Positions 17,261 through 26,206 of a stretch of 64,000 nucleotides of DNA are shown here, one piece after another (position 1 is the first letter of the stretch; every line of letters starts with the position of its first letter). This stretch comes from Pusillimonas sp. T7-7. Its GTDB lineage: Bacteria; Pseudomonadota; Gammaproteobacteria; Burkholderiales; Burkholderiaceae_B. The notes under the pieces were generated by a model. The model saw nothing but the letters and a program-made list of their open reading frames with translations, was not told the DNA's origin and did no database searches. The DNA lies in the NCBI RefSeq assembly GCF_000209655.1, contig NC_015458.1:3410001-3474000 (forward strand), in the 5' to 3' direction. Both the position numbers and the translations under genes were made by a program.

Positions 17261-17425
17261 ATGCGTGTTTTGTTTCTTGTTGTCTTGCTGGCGAATCTGG
17301 GTGTACTGGCTTTTGGTCAGGGTTTTTTTGGGCCTACGCCCATTGAGCAAGGCCGTGAGGCGCGCCTTTTGTCTGAAAGAAACCAGCAGGCCGTGCAGCT
17401 TGGCGAACCCCGCGCCGATTACTGA
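17261..17425 (+). CDS. Small membrane-anchored protein (54 aa), possibly a truncated SPOR-type protein
   Basis: A 54-codon ORF from ATG 17261 to TGA 17423-17425. Residues 1-20 form one hydrophobic helix after a short positive start (MRVLFLVVLLANLGVLAFGQ), then a 34-residue polar tail GREARLLSERNQQAVQLGEP. This helix plus RxL-x-NQxxVxLG pattern looks like the N-terminus of the SPOR-domain proteins often coded beside coaX in Burkholderiales, but no SPOR domain follows. It overlaps the end of coaX by seven bases, tail to tail. No clear ribosome-binding site is visible. It may be a short functional protein or a remnant. Confidence 0.5.
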   Translation: MRVLFLVVLLANLGVLAFGQGFFGPTPIEQGREARLLSERNQQAVQLGEPRADY

Positions 17426-18276
17426 TCAGGTTCTTCCGCCAGCCGCGCCAAACCGTCCAGCACAGGGGTGGGCAGCCATTGTATAGGCTGTGGCGGCAAG
17501 CGCAGATCCGCTTGGGCACGGGCCAGTATACGTTGGGCTTCATCTTGTACCTCTGGCCAGCCGCCGCCCGAGCTGAACACCATGGGTGCGCGACCATAGC
17601 GTTCCAGGCCTTCACGCCATTGGCGCAGCAAGGCACCTGCTTGGGCAGCGGCAATACCGCTGCTGATCGCTTGCTGGGTATCTATGGGATAGGCGCGGGC
17701 AGGGCCATTGGCTTCTGGCAATCTGGCCGTGCCGTTCGCCAGTGAAGTACGCATCAGGGCCGGTCCGGGAAAAATCAAGCCCCCTTCAAACACAAAGCGT
17801 GCGCCGTCAGCGTTGCCGCCTGGGCCGCCATTGTCTGCTGCCATGGTCGGCAGCGGACACAGCGTGTCTATGGTGGTGGCCGTGCCAAAGCTGGCCAGCA
17901 TCAAGGGGCTGTTGTCGCTGTATTGGCTTAGGCCATGCTGGGCCAGGCCCAGCATGGAAACCCAGCGGTCGGCGCCCAGTTGTTCGTGCTGGTAGGCGTT
18001 GCGCACGCCCGCAGCCAGTGGCTGGCCCTGCACCCAGTTGGCCGCCAGGCCGTAGCGTTGTGTCAGCATGGCGTCCAGTGCGGTGCTTACTTCAGGCTTG
18101 GCCACGCTGACGCCCAGCACGGCGGTGGGGCGTTCGTCCAGTTGCGCCAGCCAGGCGGGGAATTGTCCGACGGCATTGTGTTCCAGCGTCAGGGGCAGCG
18201 TTTCACGCTGGCCGCCAGCGGGCTTGAGCCAGCCGATCTTGATGCGGGTATTGCCAATGTCGATCAATAGTTTCAT
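17419..18276 (-). CDS. coaX: Type III pantothenate kinase (Baf-like)
   Basis: A 285-residue ASKHA-fold kinase that phosphorylates pantothenate, the first step of CoA synthesis. N-terminal LLIDIGNTRIKIGW is the phosphate loop, with a GADRWVSMLG segment for pantothenate binding and a SFGTATTID strand. Type III enzymes are not inhibited by CoA. In Bordetella the homologue is known as Baf, the Bvg accessory factor. It follows birA by only three bases on the same strand, a linkage known in betaproteobacteria. Confidence 0.93.
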   Translation of the reverse strand: MKLLIDIGNTRIKIGWLKPAGGQRETLPLTLEHNAVGQFPAWLAQLDERPTAVLGVSVAKPEVSTALDAMLTQRYGLAANWVQGQPLAAGVRNAYQHEQLGADRWVSMLGLAQHGLSQYSDNSPLMLASFGTATTIDTLCPLPTMAADNGGPGGNADGARFVFEGGLIFPGPALMRTSLANGTARLPEANGPARAYPIDTQQAISSGIAAAQAGALLRQWREGLERYGRAPMVFSSGGGWPEVQDEAQRILARAQADLRLPPQPIQWLPTPVLDGLARLAEEPDQ

Positions 18277-18279
18277 GCT

Positions 18280-19155
18280 TTAAGTTACCTCACTTTGTGG
18301 CCGGACGGATACTTCGCCCACCGTAACGACTTGTTCGCCCTGCGGGCCGCGCAGCAGTAATTGTCCCAGGCGGTTTACGCCGCAGGCAATGCCGGCCTGA
18401 AGTATGCGACCGTCGTCCAGTATGTTTATATGTTGCCCCAGCAAGGCATCGACCTTGGCATAGCGTTCGGGCAGGAAGCCCAGGCCCTGGGCGGTGACAT
18501 GGTTCAGGCAGTCGTACCAGGACTGCGCAACGCGTGCCACCAGGCTGGCTGCCGATGTATTGGCCGCACTGCTGTCTTTAGCCGCGATTTCAGACCAGTC
18601 GGCCACTTTCCGGTTCAATGATGTACTCAGCGCGCGAGCGTCGTCCAGGTTCAGGCCCATGCCTATGATGGCTACGTAGTGATCGGGCGACATGCGTGCG
18701 GTACCGGCGCGGGTTACCTCGACCAGAATACCGGCCAGCTTGGCGGATTGCCATTGCAGGTCGTTAGGCCATTTCATGACCAGATGGTCGCGCCTGTCGG
18801 GGCCTATCAGTTCGCGCAGGGCTTCACAGGCGGCCAGTCCGGCCAGGGGCGACAGTGTTGGCAATTCCTGGGGTGGTAGGAATACGTCGAAAGCGCAGGA
18901 AAACATCAGATTGGCCCCAGGCCGGTTCTGCCAGTTACGGCCGGCGCGGCCACGGCCCCGTTCCTGCAGATGGGCGCCCAGCAGCCAGGGGCGGGCCAAC
19001 GGGCCGCTTTCCGCACGCGCCATGGCCAACAAGTCTGCATTGGTCGAGTGCGTGCTCTGCACCCACCGCACTTGCCTGAAATACGGCAGGGCGGCGGCTA
19101 CCTGGCTCATCATGTGCTCGGGATCGGGCAAATGCGGTGGTGTGTTGGTCGTCAT
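18280..19155 (-). CDS. birA: Biotin-[acetyl-CoA-carboxylase] ligase, lacking a DNA-binding domain
   Basis: A 291-residue biotin protein ligase. The catalytic domain starts almost at once (STHSTNADLLAMARAESG), followed by the biotinyl-AMP loop ERGRGRAGRNWQNRPGANL and HLVMKWPNDLQWQSAKLAGI. The N-terminal winged helix of E. coli BirA is absent, so this is a group I enzyme that attaches biotin to carboxyl carrier protein but should not repress transcription. A small C-terminal SH3-like domain ends the protein (LLLRGPQGEQVVTVGEV). It is probably co-transcribed with coaX. Confidence 0.93.
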   Translation of the reverse strand: MTTNTPPHLPDPEHMMSQVAAALPYFRQVRWVQSTHSTNADLLAMARAESGPLARPWLLGAHLQERGRGRAGRNWQNRPGANLMFSCAFDVFLPPQELPTLSPLAGLAACEALRELIGPDRRDHLVMKWPNDLQWQSAKLAGILVEVTRAGTARMSPDHYVAIIGMGLNLDDARALSTSLNRKVADWSEIAAKDSSAANTSAASLVARVAQSWYDCLNHVTAQGLGFLPERYAKVDALLGQHINILDDGRILQAGIACGVNRLGQLLLRGPQGEQVVTVGEVSVRPQSEVT

Positions 19156-19239
19156 GGCGGTGCCTGGCCCTGAAGGGTAGCGGTGTCCTGTGGTGGCGTA
19201 GAATAAGCGTGCTTGTGTTTATAACTCAAACTGGTAATT

Positions 19240-19884
19240 ATGCTTGCCCGTACCGAGAAAATAACTTTTCAAGGCCAGGCCGGGGCTATCGACTGCGCCC
19301 TGGACCTTCCCATGATCACGCCCATAGGCTGGGCCCTGGTGCTGCATCCGCATCCGCTGCATGGCGGCGCCCGCGATAATAAAATCGTCACGACTATTTC
19401 CCGGGCCTGCGTAGAGCGCGGCTTGGTTGCTGTGCGCCCTGATTTTCGCGGGGTAGGTGATTCGGCCGGCGAGTTCGATGCTGCCGTGGGTGAAACGGCC
19501 GATATGCAGCAACTGATTCCGCAGTTTACCCAAGCCTACCCGGAAGCAGCCGCCGGCAAGTGGGTATTGGCCGGATTCTCTTTTGGCACATCGGTGGCTG
19601 CGCAATTGTATTCGGCTCTGGCAGAGCAGTCGCAGCCCGTACCTGATGCGTTATTATTGTTTGGGCCTGCGGTGGAACGATTCAAGTTTCGAACTGTCTC
19701 TGTTCCTGACGATACTTTATTAGTCCATGGCGAGGCCGACGAAGTCGTGCCTTTGTCTGAAGCCATGAGCTTCGCCCAAGAGCACGACCTTCCTGTAACG
19801 GTCGTGCCTGGCGCCAGTCATTTCTTTCATGGCAAGCTCGTTGTGCTGAAGCGTTTATTGCAGCAGCGGCTGGGTTTGCTATGA
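19240..19884 (+). CDS. Alpha/beta hydrolase (COG2945-type, dienelactone-hydrolase-like)
   Basis: A 214-residue compact alpha/beta-hydrolase. The oxyanion strand is VLHPHPLHGGARDNKIV, the RPDFRGVGDSAGEFD motif is typical of the COG2945 group, and the nucleophile is the Ser of GFSFGTSVA. The catalytic Asp sits in HGEADEVVPLSEA and the His in GASHFFHGKL. The natural substrate of this group is unsettled. It diverges from birA and precedes dacC by 25 bases, so it may share its transcript. Confidence 0.85.
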   Translation: MLARTEKITFQGQAGAIDCALDLPMITPIGWALVLHPHPLHGGARDNKIVTTISRACVERGLVAVRPDFRGVGDSAGEFDAAVGETADMQQLIPQFTQAYPEAAAGKWVLAGFSFGTSVAAQLYSALAEQSQPVPDALLLFGPAVERFKFRTVSVPDDTLLVHGEADEVVPLSEAMSFAQEHDLPVTVVPGASHFFHGKLVVLKRLLQQRLGLL

Positions 19885-19909
19885 CGCTCCGTTCAAATTC
19901 ATTTACGAT

Positions 19910-21172
19910 ATGCCAATGACATTTCAACAAAAACCTCGTACCCATTCCCCCCGATACCTTGCTTATGCCGTCAGCCTGACGCTGGCCCTGGCATCGGCCT
20001 TTGTTCAGGCTCAAGATGCCGCTACTTCGGCAGACGCCACGCAAACGGCGGTCAACCCGGTCACGAGTCCGGCCAGCACGGCTGTTACCACGGTAGGCGA
20101 GCTGGCCACGGTGCCGGCACCCGCGCTTACCGCTCGGGCCTGGATGACGCTGGATGTAAACAGTGGCCAGATCATTGCGGCCCAGAATCTCGATGAGCCG
20201 GTCGAGCCTGCATCGCTGACCAAGCTGATGTCGGCCTATGTGGTTTTTGATGCCCTTGAAAACAACCGCCTGTCGCTCGAGCAGAAAGTGCCTGTGTCGG
20301 AAAAGGCCTGGAAGACCGAAGGCTCGCGCATGTTCATCAAGGTGAACAGCCAGGTGTCGGTCGACGACCTGCTTCAGGGCGTGATCGTGCAATCGGGTAA
20401 TGACGCCACGGTGGCACTGGCCGAGGCGGTGGCTGGCAGCGAAGACGCCTTTGTTACCATCATGAACGAAGAGGCTGCCCGGCAAGGCTTGCGCGATACC
20501 CATTTTGAAAATTCCACCGGTCTGCCCGGCCCTACGCACCTGACCACGGCGCGCGATCTGGGTACGCTGGCCAAGAATCTGGTGACGGATTTCCCGCAGT
20601 ATCTGCACTATTACAGCCAGAAAGAGTTCACCTACAACAACATCAAGCAAAATAACCGTAATCGCCTGCTCTGGTCCGATCCCACGGTCGATGGCCTGAA
20701 AACCGGGCATACGCAGTCGGCCGGCTACTGCCTGGTCACCACGGCCTTGCGTGATGGTCGTCGCGTCGTGTCGGTGATTGTGGGGGCGGCCAGTGATGCG
20801 GCCCGTACTGAAAACAGCCTGAAGCTGCTGAACTGGAGCTTCCAGAACTTTGACACCATCAAACTGTACGACAACACCAAGCCCGCCGTCACCGCCAGGG
20901 TGTGGGAAGGCGAAGTCGAAACGGTGGGCCTGGGGTCGACCACGCCCACATGGGTCACCGTCCCGCGCGACAAGGCCGAGCAGATCAAGCCGGTTGCCCA
21001 GTACACCCAGCCGCTGATCGCTCCGCTGAAGGCTGGCGTCAAGGTGGGCAAGGTCACGCTGTCGCTCGATGGCCGCGTGCTGCGCGAAGAACCGCTATAT
21101 GTATTGGCCGATGTCCCACAAGCGGGTTTCTTCAGCCGCATCGTCGATAAAGTTCGTTTGTTATTTCAGTAA
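19910..21172 (+). CDS. dacC: D-alanyl-D-alanine carboxypeptidase (PBP5/6 type)
   Basis: A 420-residue low-molecular-weight penicillin-binding protein that removes the terminal D-alanine from peptidoglycan pentapeptides in the periplasm. A signal peptide (to about residue 35) is followed by a spacer rich in Thr/Ala, then the three active-site motifs: SLTK at 102-105, SGN at 162-164 and KTG at 264-266. The C-terminal PBP5 domain ends in an amphipathic anchor (FFSRIVDKVRLLF). The second Met (19916) is an alternative start. The gene name follows family usage; dacA is equally possible. Confidence 0.93.
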   Translation: MPMTFQQKPRTHSPRYLAYAVSLTLALASAFVQAQDAATSADATQTAVNPVTSPASTAVTTVGELATVPAPALTARAWMTLDVNSGQIIAAQNLDEPVEPASLTKLMSAYVVFDALENNRLSLEQKVPVSEKAWKTEGSRMFIKVNSQVSVDDLLQGVIVQSGNDATVALAEAVAGSEDAFVTIMNEEAARQGLRDTHFENSTGLPGPTHLTTARDLGTLAKNLVTDFPQYLHYYSQKEFTYNNIKQNNRNRLLWSDPTVDGLKTGHTQSAGYCLVTTALRDGRRVVSVIVGAASDAARTENSLKLLNWSFQNFDTIKLYDNTKPAVTARVWEGEVETVGLGSTTPTWVTVPRDKAEQIKPVAQYTQPLIAPLKAGVKVGKVTLSLDGRVLREEPLYVLADVPQAGFFSRIVDKVRLLFQ

Positions 21173-21183
21173 GGCACGCCACC

Positions 21184-22047
21184 ATGATTCCGAATGTCGA
21201 TAACGACAGTATTGTTTACCTGAATGGCGACTACGTTCGCCTGGGCGACGCTAAAATTTCTGTGCTGGATCGCGGTTTTATTTTTGGCGATGGCATCTAC
21301 GATGTGGTGCCCGCCTATAAGGGCAAGCCGTTTCGCATGGATGGCCATCTGGCCCGCCTGGAGCGCAGCCTGGCCGCCATTGATATCAAGGTCGACCTTA
21401 AGCGCGCCGACTGGGAAGCGCTGGTGCTCGACTTGCTGAAGCATTCGGGCCTGGGCGACTGCATGGTTTATATACAGGTTACGCGCGGCGTGGCCAAGCG
21501 CGACCACGGCTTCCCGGCCAATACGCCCGCCACCATATTTTGCATGGTTTCCCCTTTCGCACGGCCAGGTGCGGCAGCGCGCGAGCAGGGCCTGTCTACC
21601 GTGGGCATCCCCGATGTGCGCTGGCTGCGTTGCGAGATCAAGTCGATTTCGCTGCTGGGTAATGTACTGGCCAAGCAGCATGCGGTTGATGCGGGCGTCG
21701 ACGAGGTGCTGCAGTTCCGTGACGGCTACTTGTCGGAAGGCTCGTCCTGCAATATCTGGATGGTTAAAGATGGCGAGCTGCTGGCTCCGCCGCGCAGTAA
21801 CCTCATTCTGGAAGGCATACGCTATGGCCTGATGGAAGAGCTGGCCGATACCGAGGGCATTCCCTTTTCGGCCCGGCCTATTTCGCAGCAAGAGGTCGAC
21901 GGGGCTGACGAGCTGATGTTGTCGTCGGCCACCAAAGAACTGTTGCCTATTACCACCTATAACGGCAAGCCTGTGGGTTCGGGCAAACCTGGCCCGGTCT
22001 ACACCCTTTTGCGTGCCGGCTACGATAAGGCGATCGAAGCGTTGTAG
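21184..22047 (+). CDS. dat: D-amino acid aminotransferase (class IV)
   Basis: A 287-residue fold-type IV PLP enzyme. It carries VLDRGFIFGDGIYDVVPAYK at the start, the PLP lysine in CEIKSISLLGNVLAKQ (Lys153), and EGSSCNIWMVKDGELLAPP, matching D-alanine aminotransferases rather than branched-chain ones. It would interconvert D-alanine and D-glutamate using 2-oxoacids. It lies eleven bases after dacC, which releases D-alanine, and before ybeD and lipB; the same order is common in beta-proteobacteria. Confidence 0.9.
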   Translation: MIPNVDNDSIVYLNGDYVRLGDAKISVLDRGFIFGDGIYDVVPAYKGKPFRMDGHLARLERSLAAIDIKVDLKRADWEALVLDLLKHSGLGDCMVYIQVTRGVAKRDHGFPANTPATIFCMVSPFARPGAAAREQGLSTVGIPDVRWLRCEIKSISLLGNVLAKQHAVDAGVDEVLQFRDGYLSEGSSCNIWMVKDGELLAPPRSNLILEGIRYGLMEELADTEGIPFSARPISQQEVDGADELMLSSATKELLPITTYNGKPVGSGKPGPVYTLLRAGYDKAIEAL

Positions 22048-22101
22048 GCCTTGTCGGCGCCGCCCAGTGTGTGGCGGCGCCGGTCTGTACAGCCACGATC
22101 A

Positions 22102-22386
22102 ATGATGACCATGCAAGATATTCCACCAGAAGAATCGCTCATCGAGTACCCCAGCGACTTCCCCATTAAAGTCATGGGCAAGGCGCATCCGGATTTTGCA
22201 CAGACGCTGACCGAGCTGGTGCGCGAATTCGATCCAGAGTTCGACCCAGCCATGGTCGAAATGCGGCCTAGCCGCAGCGGGAAGTATCTGGGGCTTACCT
22301 TTACTGTGCGCGCCACCTCGCGCGAGCAGCTCGACAATCTATATCGCGCCCTGCATGGTCACCATATGGTTTCCATAGTGCTGTAG
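22102..22386 (+). CDS. ybeD: YbeD/DUF493 family protein
   Basis: A roughly 94-residue ferredoxin-like (ACT-resembling) protein of the DUF493 family, with [13 protein letters not shown] at the start, [20 protein letters not shown] in the middle and a [15 protein letters not shown]-terminal helix-strand. ATG 22102 (or the in-frame ATGs at 22105 and 22111) is preferred; a TTG at 22051 would add residues coded in the spacer. Its position directly before lipB is conserved in many proteobacteria and suggests a role linked to lipoylation or its regulation, but none is proven. Confidence 0.88.
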   Translation: MMTMQDIPPEESLIEYPSDFPIKVMGKAHPDFAQTLTELVREFDPEFDPAMVEMRPSRSGKYLGLTFTVRATSREQLDNLYRALHGHHMVSIVL

Positions 22387-22396
22387 CCATTTAGCC

Positions 22397-23074
22397 ATGA
22401 TCGATTGCAAGTGGCTGCCGGGGCCCGCTGAATACTTGCCGGTATGGCAAGCCATGCGCGACTTCACAGAGGGGCGAACCGCCGACACACCCGATGAAAT
22501 CTGGCTCACCGAACACCAGCCCGTGTATACACTGGGCCAGGCCGGCAAGCCTGAGCATGTGCTTAATAGCGGCAATGTGCCGGTGGTGCACTGCGATCGC
22601 GGCGGGCAGGTGACTTACCATGGGCCTGGCCAGGTCATGGCGTATTGCCTGGTCGATTTGCGTCGCATGAAGCTGTTCGTGAAAGAGTATGTGGCCTTGC
22701 TGGAAGATGTGATTATCCAGGTGCTGGGCGACCTTGACCTGGCAGGGGCGTGCCGCAAGGCAGGCGCGCCGGGCGTTTATGTACCGGTTTCCCATTTATT
22801 ACCGCAGTACCGCATGGCGCCCCGGCCCGACGATGACGGCCAGGCCAAGATTGCAGCGCTCGGCATCAAAATACGCAAAGGCTGCGCCTATCATGGCCTG
22901 GCCCTGAATGTAGATATGAACCTGGCTCCATTCCAGGGTATCAACCCCTGCGGCTACGAAGGCTTGCAGACGGTGGATTTGCGTTCTTGCGGCGTACAGG
23001 CTACGGTTGCCGAAGCAGGCGATTTGCTGGCCCGGCGCCTGATGCAGGCTTTTAATCAAGGAGACCCGGCATGA
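22397..23074 (+). CDS. lipB: Octanoyl-[ACP]:protein N-octanoyltransferase
   Basis: A 225-residue enzyme that moves octanoate from acyl carrier protein onto the lipoyl domains of 2-oxoacid dehydrogenases and the glycine cleavage H protein. Motifs are the [18 protein letters not shown] signature, the catalytic lysine in [12 protein letters not shown] (Lys151) and the catalytic cysteine in [10 protein letters not shown] (Cys185). The 34-residue Lys-to-Cys spacing matches E. coli (135 and 169). It overlaps the following enoyl-CoA hydratase gene by four bases. Confidence 0.95.
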   Translation: MIDCKWLPGPAEYLPVWQAMRDFTEGRTADTPDEIWLTEHQPVYTLGQAGKPEHVLNSGNVPVVHCDRGGQVTYHGPGQVMAYCLVDLRRMKLFVKEYVALLEDVIIQVLGDLDLAGACRKAGAPGVYVPVSHLLPQYRMAPRPDDDGQAKIAALGIKIRKGCAYHGLALNVDMNLAPFQGINPCGYEGLQTVDLRSCGVQATVAEAGDLLARRLMQAFNQGDPA

Positions 23075-23856
23075 CAACAGACAATACAGTTTTACTGACG
23101 GATACGGTTGATGGCGTGGTCACCCTGACGCTGAACCGCCCCGACCAATTCAATGCATTGTCTGAAGAATTGCTGAGTGCTTTACAGAGCGCCCTGGCTG
23201 CTGTTGCACAAGATGAGAGCGTGCGCTGTGTGGTGCTGGCGGCCAATGGCCGGGCATTTTGCGCCGGGCACGACCTGAAGCAAATGCGCGCCAATCCCGA
23301 ACAGCGCTATTACGAGCAACTGTTCGCACAGTGTGGCCGCGTCATGCAGAGCATCGTCAATTTACCTGTGCCGGTCGTCGCCAAGGTGCATGGCATGGCT
23401 ACGGCTGCGGGTTGCCAGTTGGTGGCCAGCTGCGATCTGGCCCTATCGGCCGATACGGCCAAGTTTGCGGTATCGGGCATTAATGTAGGGTTGTTCTGCT
23501 CGACGCCGGCAGTGGCCCTGACACGCAATGTGCAGCCCAAGAAAGCCTTTGAAATGCTGATCACCGGCGGGTTCATCAGCGCCGCTGATGCCGTGGCGCA
23601 TGGCTTGATCAACGATGCCGTGCCGCTGGACCAGCTGGACGCCCGGGTCAATGCGCTGGTGCAGTCCATTTGCGATAAAAGCCCGGTGGCGGTGCGCACC
23701 GGCAAGGGCATGTTCCAGCGTCAGCGCGGCATGAATCTGGCCGACGCCTACGACTACGCCGGCCAGGTCATGGCACAGAACATGATGGCCGAAGATGTGG
23801 CCGAAGGCATAGACGCCTTTATTCAGAAGCGCCAGCCTGTCTGGAGGGGCAGGTAA
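23071..23856 (+). CDS. Enoyl-CoA hydratase/isomerase family protein (ECHDC3-like)
   Basis: A 261-residue crotonase-fold protein with [17 protein letters not shown] at the start and [20 protein letters not shown] as the first oxyanion strand. The second strand reads [19 protein letters not shown], with Ala-Ala-Gly-Cys where hydratases have a catalytic Glu, so this is probably not a classical hydratase; the ECHDC3/DpgB-like subgroup shows this pattern. Its ATGA overlap with lipB places it in the lipoate operon, yet the functional link is unclear. A terminator follows. Confidence 0.88.
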   Translation: MTTDNTVLLTDTVDGVVTLTLNRPDQFNALSEELLSALQSALAAVAQDESVRCVVLAANGRAFCAGHDLKQMRANPEQRYYEQLFAQCGRVMQSIVNLPVPVVAKVHGMATAAGCQLVASCDLALSADTAKFAVSGINVGLFCSTPAVALTRNVQPKKAFEMLITGGFISAADAVAHGLINDAVPLDQLDARVNALVQSICDKSPVAVRTGKGMFQRQRGMNLADAYDYAGQVMAQNMMAEDVAEGIDAFIQKRQPVWRGR

Positions 23857-23971
23857 TTTCTGATATGCCCGCAGGGCCATTAGGTAAGGCAGGGGGTGGC
23901 GCGCTAAAATGCCGGTTTACACCTGTATGCCCGATAGACGGAACTAAGCCGTCCATCGGCGTTCTTTCAAT

Positions 23972-24000
23972 AATGGCGCGTGAAGCACGCCGCCATTTTT
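23972..24000 (+). terminator. Rho-independent terminator before lipA
   Basis: AATGGC-GCGTG pairs with CACGC-(C)-GCCATT around an AAG loop, leaving a one-base bulge, and the hairpin runs into TTTTT. It ends the dacC-to-ech transcript 35 bases before lipA, so lipA either has its own promoter upstream of the hairpin region or depends on readthrough. Confidence 0.6.
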
Positions 24001-24034
24001 AGCGCACAAAGAGGTTTTGTGCGCAGGGAATCGT

Positions 24035-25027
24035 ATGACTACACCCGTTGACCAGTCTGCCGTCCGTAAACCTACCGTGCGTCCCGCCTACGACCCAACG
24101 CAAAAGCAGAAGTCGGGCGACAAGACCTCGCGCATCCCCATCAAAGTGGTTCAGGCCGAGCGCCTGAAAAAACCTGAATGGATACGTGTGAAGGCCGCCG
24201 CGCCGGGCTCACGGTTTTACGACATCAAGAAAATCCTGCGCGAGCATAATCTGCATACTGTGTGCGAAGAGGCCTCGTGCCCGAACATAGGCGAGTGCTT
24301 TGGCAAAGGCACGGCCACGTTCATGATCATGGGCGACAAGTGTACGCGTCGCTGCCCCTTCTGTGATGTGGGCCATGGCCGCCCCGATCCGCTCGACGTC
24401 AACGAACCTGTCAACCTGGCGCGTAGCATTGCCGCCATGAAGCTGTCGTATGTGGTCATTACCTCGGTTGATCGCGACGACTTGCGCGACGGGGGCGCCG
24501 GCCACTTCGTGGAATGCATACGCAAGGTGCGTGAACTTTCGCCCACCACCCGCATCGAAGTGCTGGTACCCGACTTCCGCGGCCGGCTCGACCGCGCCCT
24601 GGGCATTCTTAACGAAGGCCCGCCCGATGTCATGAACCACAATCTGGAAACCGTGCCTCGCCTGTACAAGCAGGCGCGTCCGGGGTCTGACTACCAGCAC
24701 TCGCTCAAGCTGTTGTCCGAATTCAAGATCTTGCATCCCGATGTGCCCACGAAATCGGGCTTGATGCTGGGCCTGGGCGAAACCGACGAGGAAATCCTGG
24801 AAGTGATGCGCGACATGCGTGCGCACAACGTCGATATGCTGACCATAGGCCAGTATTTGCAGCCGTCCGAGCATCACCTGCCGGTTTTGCGCTACGCGCA
24901 TCCCGACGTTTTCAAGATGCTCGAGCGCGAAGCCTACGCCATGGGCTTTACCCATGCCGCGGTGGGCGCCATGGTGCGCTCGTCCTATCATGCCGACGAA
25001 CAGGCGCACAGCGCCGGAGTGGCTTAA
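24035..25027 (+). CDS. lipA: Lipoyl synthase (radical SAM)
   Basis: A 330-residue radical SAM enzyme that inserts two sulfurs into octanoyl chains to make lipoyl groups. The auxiliary cluster cysteines are 77, 82 and 88 ([12 protein letters not shown]) and the radical SAM cluster cysteines are 103, 107 and 110 (CTRRCPFC). The C-terminal RSSYHAD serine, which ligates the auxiliary cluster, is present. I chose ATG 24035, behind an AGGGA sequence, over a GTG at 24017. The last 90 bases recur 8003 bases downstream (32941-33030), so the 3' end of this gene is one border of a likely inserted block. Confidence 0.96.
   Translation: MTTPVDQSAVRKPTVRPAYDPTQKQKSGDKTSRIPIKVVQAERLKKPEWIRVKAAAPGSRFYDIKKILREHNLHTVCEEASCPNIGECFGKGTATFMIMGDKCTRRCPFCDVGHGRPDPLDVNEPVNLARSIAAMKLSYVVITSVDRDDLRDGGAGHFVECIRKVRELSPTTRIEVLVPDFRGRLDRALGILNEGPPDVMNHNLETVPRLYKQARPGSDYQHSLKLLSEFKILHPDVPTKSGLMLGLGETDEEILEVMRDMRAHNVDMLTIGQYLQPSEHHLPVLRYAHPDVFKMLEREAYAMGFTHAAVGAMVRSSYHADEQAHSAGVA
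24938..25027 (+). repeat. 3' end of lipA, left copy of a 90-bp direct repeat
   Basis: These last 30 codons of lipA (including the stop) match 32941-33030 at 83 of 90 positions by my count. The final 57 bases, from ATGGTG to the TAA stop, are identical. All seven differences lie in the first 33 bases. Sequence after the stop is unrelated in the two places. Confidence 0.95.
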
Positions 25028-25059
25028 AGGTTTGCGCCCGGGGGCGTTTATAACGCTGC

Positions 25060-25980
25060 CTAAACCGGCGCTTCCAGCACTATCTCATTCATGCGCCGGA
25101 TCGTCACGCTCAGGAACTGCTCGATGACATCGGGCAGTATGCGTCCGCGCATGACCTGCACCTGCATGGTGCGTGCGTGCATTTCAGGGTTCTTTAGTGG
25201 AATCGCCACCAGGCGATTGACCTTGAGCTGCTGGAAAATCGAGCTGTAGCTGGCAAACAGAATCGCCTGGCTGTCGCGCACATAGGCATGTAGGGCTGCG
25301 GCGTAGTTGCTGTAGATCTTGGGCTCCACCCATGTTCCCACCATATTTGAGGCAAGCTGATACAGCTTGAAGGTGGACGTGTTTTCGTCGGTCAGGGCAA
25401 TGGGATAGAGGATCAGGTCGCGGATGTCCAGGCGCCTGTGACGCGCCAGGGGGTGATCCTGCGACATGATGGCCAGGGCGGGCGAGGCGCGCGCATACAA
25501 CACCTTTACCGATCCGGTGGACGGCGGGGGCGTAATGGTGAAGGTTAGTGCTACATCGGCTTCGCCGGTTTCCACCCTTTGCGTGGCTTGCTTGGCGCTG
25601 TCTACCCAGATGCGAAAGCGGATATCGGGATGCATGCGTTCAAAGTGCGCCAGCGTGCTGGGCAGGAAGTCGTTGGCCAGACCCTGTGTGCAGGCTATGC
25701 GCAAAACGCTGTGCCCGGTATTGCGCAGGGCGGCAATGGATGATCGCACAGCCTGGTCTTCAAGCGTGGCGCGGCGCACATGGCGCAGCAGCAGCTCGCC
25801 CGCTTCAGTCAGGAGCATGCCGCGCGCGCTGCGTAGAAACAAAGGACTGCCCAGGTCTTGTTCCAGGGTTGAAACCTGACGGCTTATCGCAGAAACCGCA
25901 ACATGTAAAGACTCGGACGCGGCGCTTAAGCTGCCTTTTTGGGCAACTTCATAAAAGTATCGGATAGCTAAACTTTCCAT
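25060..25980 (-). CDS. LysR-family transcriptional regulator
   Basis: A 306-residue LysR protein. The N-terminal winged helix-turn-helix runs from IRYFYEVAQKGSLSAASESL through AVSAISRQVSTLEQDLGSPL, followed by a linker helix and a two-lobed effector domain beginning near LRIACTQGLANDFLPS. It is divergent from the peptide-importer operon across a 226-base AT-rich gap, the standard layout for a LysR activator of its neighbour. Effector unknown; a peptide or amino acid derivative is the natural guess from context. It is the first gene inside the block bordered by the lipA repeat. Confidence 0.9.
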   Translation of the reverse strand: MESLAIRYFYEVAQKGSLSAASESLHVAVSAISRQVSTLEQDLGSPLFLRSARGMLLTEAGELLLRHVRRATLEDQAVRSSIAALRNTGHSVLRIACTQGLANDFLPSTLAHFERMHPDIRFRIWVDSAKQATQRVETGEADVALTFTITPPPSTGSVKVLYARASPALAIMSQDHPLARHRRLDIRDLILYPIALTDENTSTFKLYQLASNMVGTWVEPKIYSNYAAALHAYVRDSQAILFASYSSIFQQLKVNRLVAIPLKNPEMHARTMQVQVMRGRILPDVIEQFLSVTIRRMNEIVLEAPV

Positions 25981-26206
25981 TTTAACTATTTGTTTTAAAT
26001 GAGAATTTTGAGTATGTCATGAAACAGTAATATCGGGTAAACCCTAGTGTGTCTTTCTCTTTTTGATAAAGGATTTGCGATTTATTGAAATTGTATAGAA
26101 AGATAGCTGGGCATAGAATGTTTTTCTTTTGCGTAGACGCATCTGCTGAATGGCCAGGCGCGGACCACGCTTTTTCTTCCCAGAGACAAACCTAAGGAAC
26201 TCACGA

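Noticed and set aside
19682..20710. Long antisense open frame (342 codons) opposite the alpha/beta hydrolase and dacC
   Set aside because: It is rich in His, Arg, Gln and Gly without any domain and mirrors the codon periodicity of the strongly supported dacC on the other strand.
26130..26141. Small dyad TGCG-TAGA-CGCA in the LysR/peptide-binding-protein gap
   Set aside because: It could be part of a LysR site, but arms of four bases are expected by chance in a gap of this size and no T-N11-A box stands out.
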